NCBI GenBank assembly: GCA_019637395.1
Contig: JAHBVR010000002.1
Location: forward strand, 462,063-526,062
DNA length: 64,000 nucleotides
Direction: 5' to 3'
Source: Vulcanimicrobiota bacterium
GTDB taxonomy: Bacteria > Vulcanimicrobiota > Xenobia > Xenobiales > JADMJV01
Shown: in pieces, positions 34,301 to 42,440 of the stretch
Layout of the letters: each line of letters opens with the position of its first letter
Position numbering within the stretch: the first letter of the stretch is position 1
The notes under the pieces: model-generated
What the model was told of the DNA's origin: nothing
What the model saw: only the letters and a program-made list of their open reading frames with translations
Database searches by the model: none
Position numbers and translations under genes: made by a program

Positions 34301-35434
34301 GTCCGGGCCGGCCTCAGCGATGGTGCGGCAGGTCTGCGGCAACTGCTGCATGGTTTCGCCAAAGAAAACGGGAAGACAACTGGCCTGAACCGAGTTCTTT
34401 TCCAGGAAGTCGTGAATTGGGTGATCGGCCGTCAGGCTGGTCGAGGCGAACAGAAAAACGTAAATGGGAAACTCGATGCTGCGTTTGTTATCCTCCTGTT
34501 CCTTCAGGCGCAGGGTGCGCTTACGCAGCAGGTCGTGGAGGTCGTCAAGCAGGGCTTGCGATTCCTCTCGCTCACAGGCTAAAAAGCGCCGCTGGTGTTC
34601 GTCGCTCCAGACATGGGGAAGCCAGCGACACCATTTCCAGTCTTCCTCGGCCGGATAGATGACCACCAGTTTGACCTCGTCGGCTGAATGATGGGTCGCC
34701 AGTTGGACGATGAAAGCGCGCGCCATTTCGACGAGCTGTTTGCGGGTGCCGGTCATGCCGGCCGGAGCCAGGTCGCGTAACTGGGCGCAAACCGGCAGGC
34801 CCTCCACCATTTGGAATTCCGCTGCCAGCCTGAAGGTGGCGACGGCCAGTGGATCCTGCTGCAGGTGATCGACCGCCGGCGCTTTGAGGTGCATACTGAA
34901 GGGCCGCAAGCCCAGCCCCAGGCGCACGCTCAAGAAATCCGGATCGGAGGGAGTGCGTTCGAAAAGCCGGGGGTCGACGCTGTCGGCGCGGCGGGCGCAT
35001 TCGGCGGGGCTGGGATCGAGCGCCAGGCTGGACTGGAGCTGTTGGTCTCGGGAAACGCCGAGGGCGGCCCGGCGCGACTCCAGGTAGCCGGACTGGCGTT
35101 CCACGCGCTGGCCGCAGAGCTTTTTGTATTGTTTGACTTCGCGGCGATAACCGATCACTCCGCGCAGGACGCCGAAGAAGAACATGCTGGCGCCTCCGAT
35201 CATGGTGGAAGCGCCGCTGTGCGTGAAAGCCGCCATAAAAGCGGCTCCGGCAATGCTGGCTCCGCCCGTGAAAACCACGTCTTCCATGCGTGAACTGAGG
35301 TTGGCCGAGGGGGGAGTGGGGGGAGCCTCCGGAGCCCGAATTTCTTCCTCGCCGCGGGGAATGGGGGGTAGGATTCGAGGGGGACGTTGGAAGACTCTCT
35401 GGGATGGCATCGGCTGCCCAGTTCGTTTCACCAT
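31322..35434 (-). CDS. EssC/EccC-like FtsK-SpoIIIE ATPase (type VII-like secretion)
   Basis: A 1370-aa protein. A Pro-rich start and two Gly-rich membrane helices (about 52-95) are followed by an EssC-type intermediate region, then three FtsK/SpoIIIE ATPase domains. Domain 1 has Walker A A-G-T-T-G-S-G-K-T (about 488) and Walker B L-L-I-V-C-D-E-F. Domain 2 has G-R-P-G-A-G-T-T-S (about 838) without the Lys. Domain 3 has T-G-S-M-Q-S-G-K-T (about 1122) and L-F-I-D-D-F. This is the layout of EccC/EssC, the motor of type VII secretion. The ATG at 35434 has AGGGAA 5 nt upstream. Divergent, 28 bp away, from four coiled-coil genes. Confidence 0.88.
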   Translation of the reverse strand: MVKRTGQPMPSQRVFQRPPRILPPIPRGEEEIRAPEAPPTPPSANLSSRMEDVVFTGGASIAGAAFMAAFTHSGASTMIGGASMFFFGVLRGVIGYRREVKQYKKLCGQRVERQSGYLESRRAALGVSRDQQLQSSLALDPSPAECARRADSVDPRLFERTPSDPDFLSVRLGLGLRPFSMHLKAPAVDHLQQDPLAVATFRLAAEFQMVEGLPVCAQLRDLAPAGMTGTRKQLVEMARAFIVQLATHHSADEVKLVVIYPAEEDWKWCRWLPHVWSDEHQRRFLACEREESQALLDDLHDLLRKRTLRLKEQEDNKRSIEFPIYVFLFASTSLTADHPIHDFLEKNSVQASCLPVFFGETMQQLPQTCRTIAEAGPDGGRLVSTLDSSDSAFVADTLTLDRAEHFARSLAALRIKGGGGAADIPTKAGMLELIGVGKIEDYDALSVWKNNAPFRSMAVPIGMQGGDKKLELNLHETGQGPHGLVAGTTGSGKTAFLSTFLGLLATQFHPHEVAFVCIDYKGGDLFRGLEELPHLVGTLTNLEKSEVWRCLKALTAENERRMRLFSAASASSGLAVNKIDEYQELYRQDRAPEPLPKLLIVCDEFAELSKQEPEFIGRLVSIARVGRSLGVHLILATQQPAGIIGDQIESNTRFRIAFKFNKEEDSKAVIKRPEAASIRQSGRAYFQLGENEMFELFQAAYGGADYQANQEVVEEKPTISMVQLSGRRQQMGGGAAAAAESKGKARTELQEMSHHLAVQAEKNGIQRLPGPWLAPLPRTLLLEEIQPAGGWDGSSWQPSSDWLQARAGLLDDPGRSFQGPLLMDLAKDGHIAVFGRPGAGTTSLILTMLISLAKQHSPEQLHFYIMDFGGKALTRLRALPHVGDIVVAEEIDRTQRLLRFLLRQIQKRKDILAAAGASTLASYRESGRTDVPAVVVVLDNYVRFSKDHAEAEDLLATLVQEGGNLGVYLILSANGPSGLKPKVGGNINSVLSLQLADRTEYTVAVGRTEGMEPGPIVGRGLVKAKPPLEFQGALAFSGASEMERAAAMDTLTEAMRAAYKGPPPPPVPIVPDQVTLDLLIPAITQDQVGPFTGAPIGLDIDDVVPFNLAPADGPHFFFTGSMQSGKTNLLVVWALSLASRMSPENLDLTVVDFREGLLQPLARLPHVRQFVDNEDTFGEALERLRNLADQRKAAVKAARMQSGGVLDEAEWVAQQPTIMLFIDDFESLRSQSSALNQEDLINLIKACRGPGMHVVLAGSVDDMGSNTYDGIYKAIASYKSGFLLATRDDNGVFNNVRIPPQSEELTRGMGIFVQRGAARNKVRIARPGAEAKGLLVWLDRLAQFQPEPVEDVPAERKVPAGTEIARVKLL

Positions 35435-35462
35435 CAAGCTTCCCTGCCCTGAGGGGCAGGAT

Positions 35463-36392
35463 TTGGGTGCCAAAACGAACAAAGAGCCACCCGTGGACGA
35501 TGCCGGCGCGCTTGCCAAAGTAGTTCAGACGATCGGGCGCCTCCGCGAGGTCTCGATTGCCGCTGGCCAGCAGGGACAGACGGCCGCGGCTCTGACCGAA
35601 CAGCTCGCCCAGGTGCAGGCGGGGGTACGCGCCCAGTTGGAGCAATCCACTCAGTCCTTGCAAGCGATCGAGCAATCGGTCGGCGCCCTCCAGCTCGAGG
35701 CCGACCAACAGTTTGTGGCCCTGGTCGAGGCGCTGGAACGAGGAATAGCCGAGGAGCGTCCTTTACGCTCGGTGTTGGCCCAAGTTCGCCAGAATTACTT
35801 GGTGCAGTTGCAACGATTAGAACAGATTACTCAAGAGCAACTTCCCCCTCTGTTGGCCGACATCGGTCAGGCCTCGCAGTCGGTCTCGGCCACTCTGGCC
35901 TCGACCCAGATATTGGCGCTGCAATCCGCGGCCGAGTGCCAGCGCCTGCGGGCCGCTTCCGCCCAGCAGCGTCAGGCTCTGCTGGAGATGCGCGCCCGCC
36001 TGGAGCAGCAAGCCGAATCCATCGACCAGCACACCGAGCAATTTACCGACTCGTTGCTGCGTCTCTGGAAAGACCTCGAAGTCAACTTCGAGAACGCCCG
36101 CGCGGAGACACGACAGCGCTTTGACTCGCTCCTGGCCGAGGCCGCCCAGGTTCAGAAGGGCGCGGCCGAGGAGTTTCAACAGTGTTGGAATCAACAGTTA
36201 GCGGAGCAAATCGGGTCGCTGGCCGCCGCTTTGGAAGAGACGCTTTTCGGTCTGCGCGAGCTGGCCAAACCGACGCGCAAACTGGCCGATTCTGAGGTGC
36301 TGACCAGCATCCAGAAAGTTCGCGAGAGTTTTGATCCTTTGCAGGACATCGAGAAAGTTTTCCGGGCCGCCCACGGCCTGGAGTTGTGTTGA
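35463..36392 (+). CDS. coiled-coil protein 1 of the EssC locus
   Basis: A 309-aa, almost entirely helical protein rich in Gln, Ala, Leu and Glu, with heptad patterns throughout. No signal or membrane segment. The TTG at 35463 is chosen because GAGGGG lies 6 nt upstream; longer frames would run into the divergent ATPase gene. The 28-bp gap to the ATPase start means one promoter must lie inside the other gene. A W-x2-Q-L segment is present, but no W-x-G hairpin, so I cannot call it WXG100-like. Probably structural or a substrate of the system. Confidence 0.72.
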   Translation: MGAKTNKEPPVDDAGALAKVVQTIGRLREVSIAAGQQGQTAAALTEQLAQVQAGVRAQLEQSTQSLQAIEQSVGALQLEADQQFVALVEALERGIAEERPLRSVLAQVRQNYLVQLQRLEQITQEQLPPLLADIGQASQSVSATLASTQILALQSAAECQRLRAASAQQRQALLEMRARLEQQAESIDQHTEQFTDSLLRLWKDLEVNFENARAETRQRFDSLLAEAAQVQKGAAEEFQQCWNQQLAEQIGSLAAALEETLFGLRELAKPTRKLADSEVLTSIQKVRESFDPLQDIEKVFRAAHGLELC

Positions 36393-38365
36393 TGGATTCT
36401 CTGATCGATCGACTGGGAGGAGAGTTCGAGCAGCTCGATGCGCTACTCACTTCCCTGGATGAGGTGGCTGGAAGGCTGGAAGTTCAGTTGTCGGACGGCC
36501 GCCTCCGGCTCGAAGGCCTGGCCCAGCGAGTCGAGGCCAGCAGTGAGCAGGCTCGCCAGGAATGGGCTGAAGCCGCGCCGCGCCTGGGCGCTCAGCTTCC
36601 CCCACTGAAAGCCGAAGCCTCGATGCTGTCCCAGCAAACCTCGGCCTTGCAACGGCAAAGCCGTCAATTTGAAACGGATTTTCTGGCCGAGCTACGGGAA
36701 ACAGCCAGCGTCGTAGAGAGGTTCAGCCAGCAGCTGAACGCACCGCTGGAGGAATGGGCGCTCAGTTTAAGGGAGGGCCGTCCGGCGGCCCAGGAATTGC
36801 AGGCGGCCGCAACCGCTGGCTTAACGGCCTGGCAGGCTCAGACTCAGGTTCTGTTGGGCCGTTTGGCCAGTCTCGACAAAGAGCTCGAGTCCCACTCCGC
36901 GCCCTTGCAGAACCACGGTCAGTTGTTATGGCAGTCTTTGGCGCAATGGCAGCGGCAATTGATACTCGACCGAGAGCAGACGGGGCCCGAGGCAGCGCGG
37001 CCTGTGCAGCGGATCTTGAGCGACGAACTCCCGGAAACTTCCGACTCTCTTTGCCAGGGCCAGGGGAAGCTGCTGGAGCAGCAGTTCGAACTCTGGCTGA
37101 AAGCCGCCGAAACCCGCCGAACTGCCACCGCGGACGCCCTCACGGCCCTCTACGCGGGGCTGAACGAATATTGCGCTCTCACCCTGCCGCAATTGCTGGC
37201 CGAGTGTCTGCAGCAGAGGGCGGCCCCCGCCGTCCAGCGCACCCGTGCCGCCATTTTGCGCATTCAAGCCTGGGTGCATCGCTCGGGGGAGTTCACCACC
37301 CAATTTGGCCGGTTGATGCCGGCCACCCGGGCAGTTTTGACCTTCTTCGCGCAGATGCAGGACCCGGCGTCCACCGGCCAGGCGCTGGCTCAAAGTTCGC
37401 CCACCAGCGGTTGGGGAAGCGCCCCGCCGGCTCAGCTCTCCAATCCCGAGCCGGTTCAGCAGGGACGCCGGTCTGAGGTCAGCTGGGCCTTGCCCCCGCA
37501 GGTGGGGCTGGGTTTTTCGGCCACTCAGACGCTCTCCCAGACCAGCGCTCAGACGGCTCCAGCGCTTGTTTCTTCCGATCGGGGGCGCCAGGAGACGGCC
37601 GCCGAACGTCAGGCTGGAGCCGGCGGTGGAGCTTCTCCTCGCACCCTTTCCCCCATCAACCAGGGAGGCCCGCAGGGCACCGACCTTAGCGGCCTCGGAG
37701 TTGGACCCGGCGGAGGATTCGACAGCGGCTCCTCCAGCGGCCTTGACAGCTCGCGCTCCGGTTCCCCGCAGACCATTGGCGGTTTCGAAGACAACAGCCG
37801 GGAACTCTACGACAAAATGCAGGGCGGCCAGAATACGCCGGAAGAAACGCTGGAGCGGATGCGCCAGGAGACCGCCGCCAAAGCGCAGCGCCTGGAGGCA
37901 GAGCGGCAGGCCGCCCGCCTGGCCGGCGAAGCTCCTCCTATCCAGCAAGCCAGTTCTTCCCATACCAGCCACGGTGGCCATCACGGCACCAGCCACGGAA
38001 CTCATGGCGGCCCCGGCGCGGGTGCCGGCGGTGGCGCGAGTTCGGGCTCAGGCGGCGGCCATGACAGCTCGCGCTCCGGTTCCCCGCAGACCATCGGCGG
38101 TTTCGAAGACAACAGCCGGGAACTCTACGACAAAATGCAGGGCGGCCAGAACACGCCGGAAGAAACGCTGGAGCGTATGCGCCAGGAAACTGCCGCCAAA
38201 GCGCAACGCCTGGCGGCAGAGCGGCAGGCCGCCCGGAGCGCCTCTATGCAAGAAGCTCCGCCTAAGATCAACCTTGGTTTCCTTCGGGATGGCCAGGGCC
38301 AGGGAGTTCCTCCCAGAATTCACCTGGGCAGCCCGAAGCGCAAGCCGGAGGAGCCCGAGGTGTGA
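36392..38365 (+). CDS. coiled-coil protein 2 with duplicated tail
   Basis: A 657-aa protein. Residues 1-310 are heptad-rich helix. Residues about 320-450 are low-complexity and polar. The C-terminal 210 residues contain two nearly identical 57-residue units (about 452-508 and 558-614), each with S-R-S-G-S-P-Q-T-I-G-G-F-E-D-N-S-R-E-L-Y and a charged helix. A His/Gly/Ser-rich linker (H-T-S-H-G-G-H-H-G-T-S-H) lies between them. The ATG overlaps the previous stop (TGATG). Unknown family; the repeats may be docking or secretion elements. Confidence 0.72.
   Translation: MDSLIDRLGGEFEQLDALLTSLDEVAGRLEVQLSDGRLRLEGLAQRVEASSEQARQEWAEAAPRLGAQLPPLKAEASMLSQQTSALQRQSRQFETDFLAELRETASVVERFSQQLNAPLEEWALSLREGRPAAQELQAAATAGLTAWQAQTQVLLGRLASLDKELESHSAPLQNHGQLLWQSLAQWQRQLILDREQTGPEAARPVQRILSDELPETSDSLCQGQGKLLEQQFELWLKAAETRRTATADALTALYAGLNEYCALTLPQLLAECLQQRAAPAVQRTRAAILRIQAWVHRSGEFTTQFGRLMPATRAVLTFFAQMQDPASTGQALAQSSPTSGWGSAPPAQLSNPEPVQQGRRSEVSWALPPQVGLGFSATQTLSQTSAQTAPALVSSDRGRQETAAERQAGAGGGASPRTLSPINQGGPQGTDLSGLGVGPGGGFDSGSSSGLDSSRSGSPQTIGGFEDNSRELYDKMQGGQNTPEETLERMRQETAAKAQRLEAERQAARLAGEAPPIQQASSSHTSHGGHHGTSHGTHGGPGAGAGGGASSGSGGGHDSSRSGSPQTIGGFEDNSRELYDKMQGGQNTPEETLERMRQETAAKAQRLAAERQAARSASMQEAPPKINLGFLRDGQGQGVPPRIHLGSPKRKPEEPEV
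37745..37917 (+). repeat. 173-bp direct repeat, copy 1
   Basis: Copy 1 of an in-frame duplication; the second copy starts 318 bp downstream. The two differ at only a few positions, mostly third codon bases, indicating a recent duplication kept under protein-level selection. Confidence 0.85.
38063..38235 (+). repeat. 173-bp direct repeat, copy 2
   Basis: Second copy of the unit at 37745-37917, same length and frame, encoding the F-E-D-N-S-R-E-L-Y-D-K-M module. Confidence 0.85.
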
Positions 38366-39330
38366 GCGACCTGCTGGAGCAACTCAATCAACTCCTTGAT
38401 GCCGGCCGGGAAACTCCGCTGCGACTGCGGACCCTGCAGTCGGATTTGCTGCACTTGGAGACCAGCGGGCAAGCCTTGCAAGAAAGCGTTCGGCGTAATC
38501 ATAGTGAGAATCTGGCTTTGCTCACCGAGGTATTGGGAAAAGTCAGCGCCGAGACAACCCGGTTGGAGGAGCTCCGCCACTCCGTCAGCCGGGCTCAGGC
38601 GGCGGCCAGCCAGGCCCTGCGCGAGCTGCAGCAAGCCGGGCAAACCCAGGCAGAGATGATTCTATCGGAGCTGCAACAAGCTCGCGAGCGCGTCCTCCAA
38701 CTGAGCCAGAGCGGCCATCAGTTCAGCCTGGAGATTGTCACTCTGAGTACGGCACACACCGCCGCCGTCGGCAGCGCCTGCCAGAGCCTCCAGAATCGCT
38801 GGAGTGAACTGGAAAAAAGCCTTGACCAGGTGGAGGTCCGCCTGCAAAGTCTGGCCCAACTGGAGCAACAGGTCCAGACCCGGCACCAGGCCGGTATGGC
38901 ACGCTGGCAAGAGGAATTTGGTCTTGCTCGCACGGGATTGGCCCGGGGCATGGCGGAATTGCGGGAGCGGGGCGAAGCTTGCGAGCACACGTTTGTGAAG
39001 GCCATGGAGGAGATGCCGATCAGCCTGGCGGAGCAAGCCAGCCGGCTGGAACAGCAACAGGCAGATTCTTTGGATGAAGGCATTTCGCGGCCCTGCCAGG
39101 AGGGCGCGGCGGCCTTGACCGAGCGGGCCATTCTCTTCATGGGACAGCAAAGTGTGAACGTGGAGGACAAGCTTCTTCCTCTCGGGGTGGAAGTCGAAAA
39201 ACAGGTTAAGCGCTCGCAACAGGGAACGCCGCTCAAGCCGATGCTTGTAACTACCTATTACTTTCTGCAGAAAATCGGACAAGACTCGATCTTGGCGCCT
39301 CATTTGGAGCTGCTTTTCAGCGATGTCTGA
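38362..39330 (+). CDS. coiled-coil protein 3 of the EssC locus
   Basis: A 322-aa helical, heptad-rich protein beginning M-S-D-L-L-E-Q-L (GTG start overlapping the previous stop as GTGA). The fourth coiled-coil protein starts almost identically (M-S-D-L-L-S-Q-L), suggesting paralogy. No membrane segment. Isolated Trp residues (N-R-W-S-E-L, A-R-W-Q-E-E) occur in heptads but without W-x-G. Role unknown; part of the coupled four-gene set. Confidence 0.72.
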   Translation: MSDLLEQLNQLLDAGRETPLRLRTLQSDLLHLETSGQALQESVRRNHSENLALLTEVLGKVSAETTRLEELRHSVSRAQAAASQALRELQQAGQTQAEMILSELQQARERVLQLSQSGHQFSLEIVTLSTAHTAAVGSACQSLQNRWSELEKSLDQVEVRLQSLAQLEQQVQTRHQAGMARWQEEFGLARTGLARGMAELRERGEACEHTFVKAMEEMPISLAEQASRLEQQQADSLDEGISRPCQEGAAALTERAILFMGQQSVNVEDKLLPLGVEVEKQVKRSQQGTPLKPMLVTTYYFLQKIGQDSILAPHLELLFSDV

Positions 39331-40243
39331 CCTGCTCAGCCAGCTCCAGGGCTCCCTGCGGGAGGCTGAACAATGCCGGCAGACTCTGAAGGTCGCGAGC
39401 CAACGCGCCCAGCAGGCCCAGGCCGAATGCGACCGCGCTACCGCCCAATACGAAGCGGAGCAGCAACGAGTGCACCGGGCGCTGCAAAATTATCGAGAGC
39501 GTGTGCAAGTCGGCGGGCAAAGCGCCGGCTCCGCCGCTCAATCCCTCATCGAGGAGTGTGAGCGAATGGCCCTTTGGGCTCAGGAAGCCCAAAAGGAATT
39601 GAGTCAAAGGTCGCAACATTTGCAGCAGCAGCTCAACCAGGCCTCCGCCCAGATCCATCACTTGCACGGCGACCTGGAAGATAAGCGCCGCCTGGTATCG
39701 CTGGAGCTGACCAAGAACATCGCTCTGGTGGAGCATGAGACCGGACAACTCGAACACGAATTGGCCGCCACCCAGAGCTTCGTCAGCGAGCAAATGCTGC
39801 CCGGATTGCAGCGGCGCGAGATGACTCTGGCCCGGCAGGGTGAAGACCTGCGCGCCCTGCTGCTGCAGCGCCTGCTTCCCAATCTGACCCGGGAATTTGC
39901 CGCCACCCAACAACATCTATTGAAACAAGCCGAGACTCTGGAGCAGGCAGGGCCAGGCACGGCGGAGGATGCGCGTCAGGCGACCCTGGATTCGCTGGCT
40001 CAACTGAGTGAAAATTTACAGACTTTGTGTGCTCGCTCGGCCGGGGCGGCGCGCGCCTCCCTGGACCAGGTGGCAGCCGACATTCCCCCCGTTCGTTCCC
40101 GAGTAGACGAGCTCAACAAGCAGACCAGGACCTTTCAGGAACTGGGGACCCCGGCGGCCGGTCATTTGAAAATGCTGGTGAGTGTGGTGGCTCAGTTACG
40201 AGAGCTCTTGATTCAAGCCAAAGTGTTGAGTGGCCTGGAATGA
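39323..40243 (+). CDS. coiled-coil protein 4 of the EssC locus
   Basis: A 306-aa helical protein with Gln/Ala/Glu heptads throughout and an N-terminus (M-S-D-L-L-S-Q-L-Q) like the preceding protein. It overlaps that gene by 8 bp and the ubiquitin-like gene by 4 bp (ATGA). No signal peptide. It ends in a short hydrophobic helix (L-K-M-L-V-S-V-V-A-Q-L). Function unknown. Confidence 0.72.
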   Translation: MSDLLSQLQGSLREAEQCRQTLKVASQRAQQAQAECDRATAQYEAEQQRVHRALQNYRERVQVGGQSAGSAAQSLIEECERMALWAQEAQKELSQRSQHLQQQLNQASAQIHHLHGDLEDKRRLVSLELTKNIALVEHETGQLEHELAATQSFVSEQMLPGLQRREMTLARQGEDLRALLLQRLLPNLTREFAATQQHLLKQAETLEQAGPGTAEDARQATLDSLAQLSENLQTLCARSAGAARASLDQVAADIPPVRSRVDELNKQTRTFQELGTPAAGHLKMLVSVVAQLRELLIQAKVLSGLE

Positions 40244-40620
40244 GCCGAACCTGCCTGCTGACACTACGCTCGAACGGACGTGAGTGGGACCTGGAAGTTC
40301 CCAGCGAGCTGCCTTCCCAGGAGCTGGTGGGATTGCTCCAAGAGGCGCTTGGTCTGCCGAGCTCGGAGCCGGCCGCGCGGCTTTATCTGGCTCCGCTGGG
40401 TGTGCCCTTACCTCAAAATCAGAATTTGCAACAAGCCGGTGTCCTGGACGGCTCCATCCTGATCCTTTCGGCCACTGCTCCGCAGTCCGATGCATCCGGT
40501 CAGGATCTGGTGCGTGACAACCCGGCCACCGCCTGGAAGCCCCTGGGCTCAGAGACCCCCGCTGAACCGACTCCCCCGGCTGCTCCGGATAAGCCGGGCT
40601 ACGTTTGGAAGAAGCTTTAG
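40240..40620 (+). CDS. YukD/EsaB-like ubiquitin-fold protein
   Basis: A 126-aa protein. Residues 1-80 follow the beta-grasp pattern of YukD: T-C-L-L-T-L-R-S-N-G-R-E-W-D-L-E-V-P, a helix (L-V-G-L-L-Q-E-A-L-G-L), R-L-Y-L-A-P-L-G-V-P-L, then L-Q-Q-A-G-V-L-D-G-S-I-L-I-L. A disordered Pro-rich tail of about 45 residues ends in Y-V-W-K-K-L. YukD/EsaB is a conserved small component of type VIIb secretion loci. Its position beside an EssC-like ATPase supports the assignment. The next gene starts 8 bp after its stop. Confidence 0.8.
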   Translation: MSRTCLLTLRSNGREWDLEVPSELPSQELVGLLQEALGLPSSEPAARLYLAPLGVPLPQNQNLQQAGVLDGSILILSATAPQSDASGQDLVRDNPATAWKPLGSETPAEPTPPAAPDKPGYVWKKL

Positions 40621-40628
40621 GAGCCGCC

Positions 40629-42440
40629 TTGTTTACCCTGAACGCCAATCAAGAACTCATTATCGGGGGGGTTCCCTGGCACGTTGTCCAGCATCCGGGA
40701 GCGCAAGGCATGGCCTATGGCCAGGAAGGCCGGGCCGCCGTAGTCTACCAGCTTTGCCGCGGTTCGCATCGCTTCCAGGGCCCGGTTTCGCTACTCGGTT
40801 CGGATGGCCGCGTGCACGAGGTTCCGGCTGACGGCAGCAGCCTGACCTTCGGAAGGGCCCCCGGCAATGGCCTGGTTCTCTCGGCCGTGGCCGTCAGTCG
40901 CCAGCACGGCGCGCTGGTCGTCAAAGACGGCCAGTTGATGGTTTGGGACAACAGCGCTCGCAACGGCACTTTCATCGACGGCAGCAAGGTGGAGCCACAG
41001 AAATGGGTGCCCGTTCCGGCGGGCAGTCGCCTGCAGTTGGGTACCGCTGAAGATGGTGAACCGTTGGCGGTTCGACCCGATGCTTCCGCCTGCCGGGCGC
41101 TGAAGGTTTTCAAGTCGCGCTTTCGCGTCCCTCGGCTGGTGGAATTGTCGGCCAAACTGGCCAGCTTCGCCGACATTCCGGGCCTGCAAGTTTGTACGCG
41201 CACCGTCTTTACTCCTCAGGATCATCGCACCCTGCTGGTGTCCCAGCCCGAACTCGTCTACGGCGTCCTCATGCCCTGGATCGAAGGGCGCAGCTGGATG
41301 GAAATGATCCTGGAGCGGCAGAGCCTCACTCCCCAAGAGTCGTTGGCCTGCGCCCGCTCGCTGGTGAAAATTTTGGTGGAGATGGAGCAACGCGGCATTG
41401 CCCACTGTGATCTATCTGGTCCTAACGTATCCTTGGAGCGCATTGAAGATCGGTTGGGCATTCAATTGGTGGATGTCGAACAGATCTACTCCACCACGCT
41501 GCCCCGCCCGGAAGAGGTGTTTGCCGGCTCCCCTGGATACGCCCACCGTCAGCTCGACGCGCTGGCCTGGAGCCCCGTTTCCGATCGCTTCTCCGGAGCT
41601 ATCCTGATTTGCGAGCTGTTGGCCTGGAGTCACGCGGAGATGCGCGACACCGCCTGGAGCGAGAGTTTCTTTGAACCTAACGAAATGCAGACGGAATGCG
41701 CCCGAGCCGACAAACTGCGGTATTTCCTGGAAGGCCAGTGGGGGAGCCAGTTGGCTCGTCTTTTCGAGCGCGCCTGGCGCAGCGACAGCCTGGAGCATTG
41801 TCCGACCTTCGGGGAATGGGAGCTGGCTCTACCTCAAGAGGCCCCCAAAGGCGAGGCTAAAGCCGTCGTTAATCTGGCGCCCGGCCCGAATCTCGGAGTC
41901 CCAACTCCGGTAGGACCCGTACCGGCGGTTTCCTTGGGCCAGGCCGCTCCCACTCCACCGGCCGCGCCCCCCCGCCCTCCCGCCGAGACGGTGGCCGCTA
42001 ACGAGGGTAGTGAAGACGGCGCGGCCGCTCTCATGGACCGGGCTCGCCAACTGGAGGAGTCCGGCAACTACCAGGGCGCTCTCACCCATTATCAGCTGGC
42101 CGCCTCGATGGCCCCGGTCGGCACCGCCCTGGCCAAAGAGCTGGCCCTGATCGTCAATGAGATGTCCTCACGGGTGAGCGGGGAGGCAGCCGCACCGCCC
42201 CCTCCACCGCCGTCGCCCGTTTCTTTGGGCGAAGCTCCTCCTACCAAGAAGAGCGTCGATCCGGGACTTCTGCAGCGAGTGCGGGCGCTGGAGGGAACTC
42301 CCGGCCTGGCTTCCCCCGAGAAGCGATCCCCAAAGGCTGCGCCCAACAAAGCACAGTGGTTCGGCTATGGACTGATCACCGTGATGATGCTTTTACTGGT
42401 GGCTTTTCTGGTTCGCTACCAGCCCTGGAACCACCACTAA
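40629..42440 (+). CDS. FHA + kinase-like + TPR protein with C-terminal TM helix
   Basis: A 603-aa protein. The FHA domain (about 52-140) keeps G75-R, S90-R-x-H93 and N112-G-T. A protein-kinase fold follows (about 155-415): catalytic loop I-A-H-C-D-L-S-G-P-N-V and metal loop V-D-V-E-Q instead of D-F-G. No Gly-rich loop or ATP Lys is evident, so it is probably a pseudokinase. A Pro-rich linker, a TPR hairpin (about 460-500) and one transmembrane helix (about 578-597) complete it. EssB/YukC of type VIIb systems also has a kinase-like cytosolic domain plus one TM helix. TTG start with TAGGAG 5 nt upstream. Confidence 0.82.
   Translation: MFTLNANQELIIGGVPWHVVQHPGAQGMAYGQEGRAAVVYQLCRGSHRFQGPVSLLGSDGRVHEVPADGSSLTFGRAPGNGLVLSAVAVSRQHGALVVKDGQLMVWDNSARNGTFIDGSKVEPQKWVPVPAGSRLQLGTAEDGEPLAVRPDASACRALKVFKSRFRVPRLVELSAKLASFADIPGLQVCTRTVFTPQDHRTLLVSQPELVYGVLMPWIEGRSWMEMILERQSLTPQESLACARSLVKILVEMEQRGIAHCDLSGPNVSLERIEDRLGIQLVDVEQIYSTTLPRPEEVFAGSPGYAHRQLDALAWSPVSDRFSGAILICELLAWSHAEMRDTAWSESFFEPNEMQTECARADKLRYFLEGQWGSQLARLFERAWRSDSLEHCPTFGEWELALPQEAPKGEAKAVVNLAPGPNLGVPTPVGPVPAVSLGQAAPTPPAAPPRPPAETVAANEGSEDGAAALMDRARQLEESGNYQGALTHYQLAASMAPVGTALAKELALIVNEMSSRVSGEAAAPPPPPPSPVSLGEAPPTKKSVDPGLLQRVRALEGTPGLASPEKRSPKAAPNKAQWFGYGLITVMMLLLVAFLVRYQPWNHH

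Noticed and set aside
35463-40243. WXG100/LXG substrates among the coiled-coil proteins
   Set aside because: Trp residues occur but no W-x-G turn between two helices of about 40 residues was found, and lengths are atypical.
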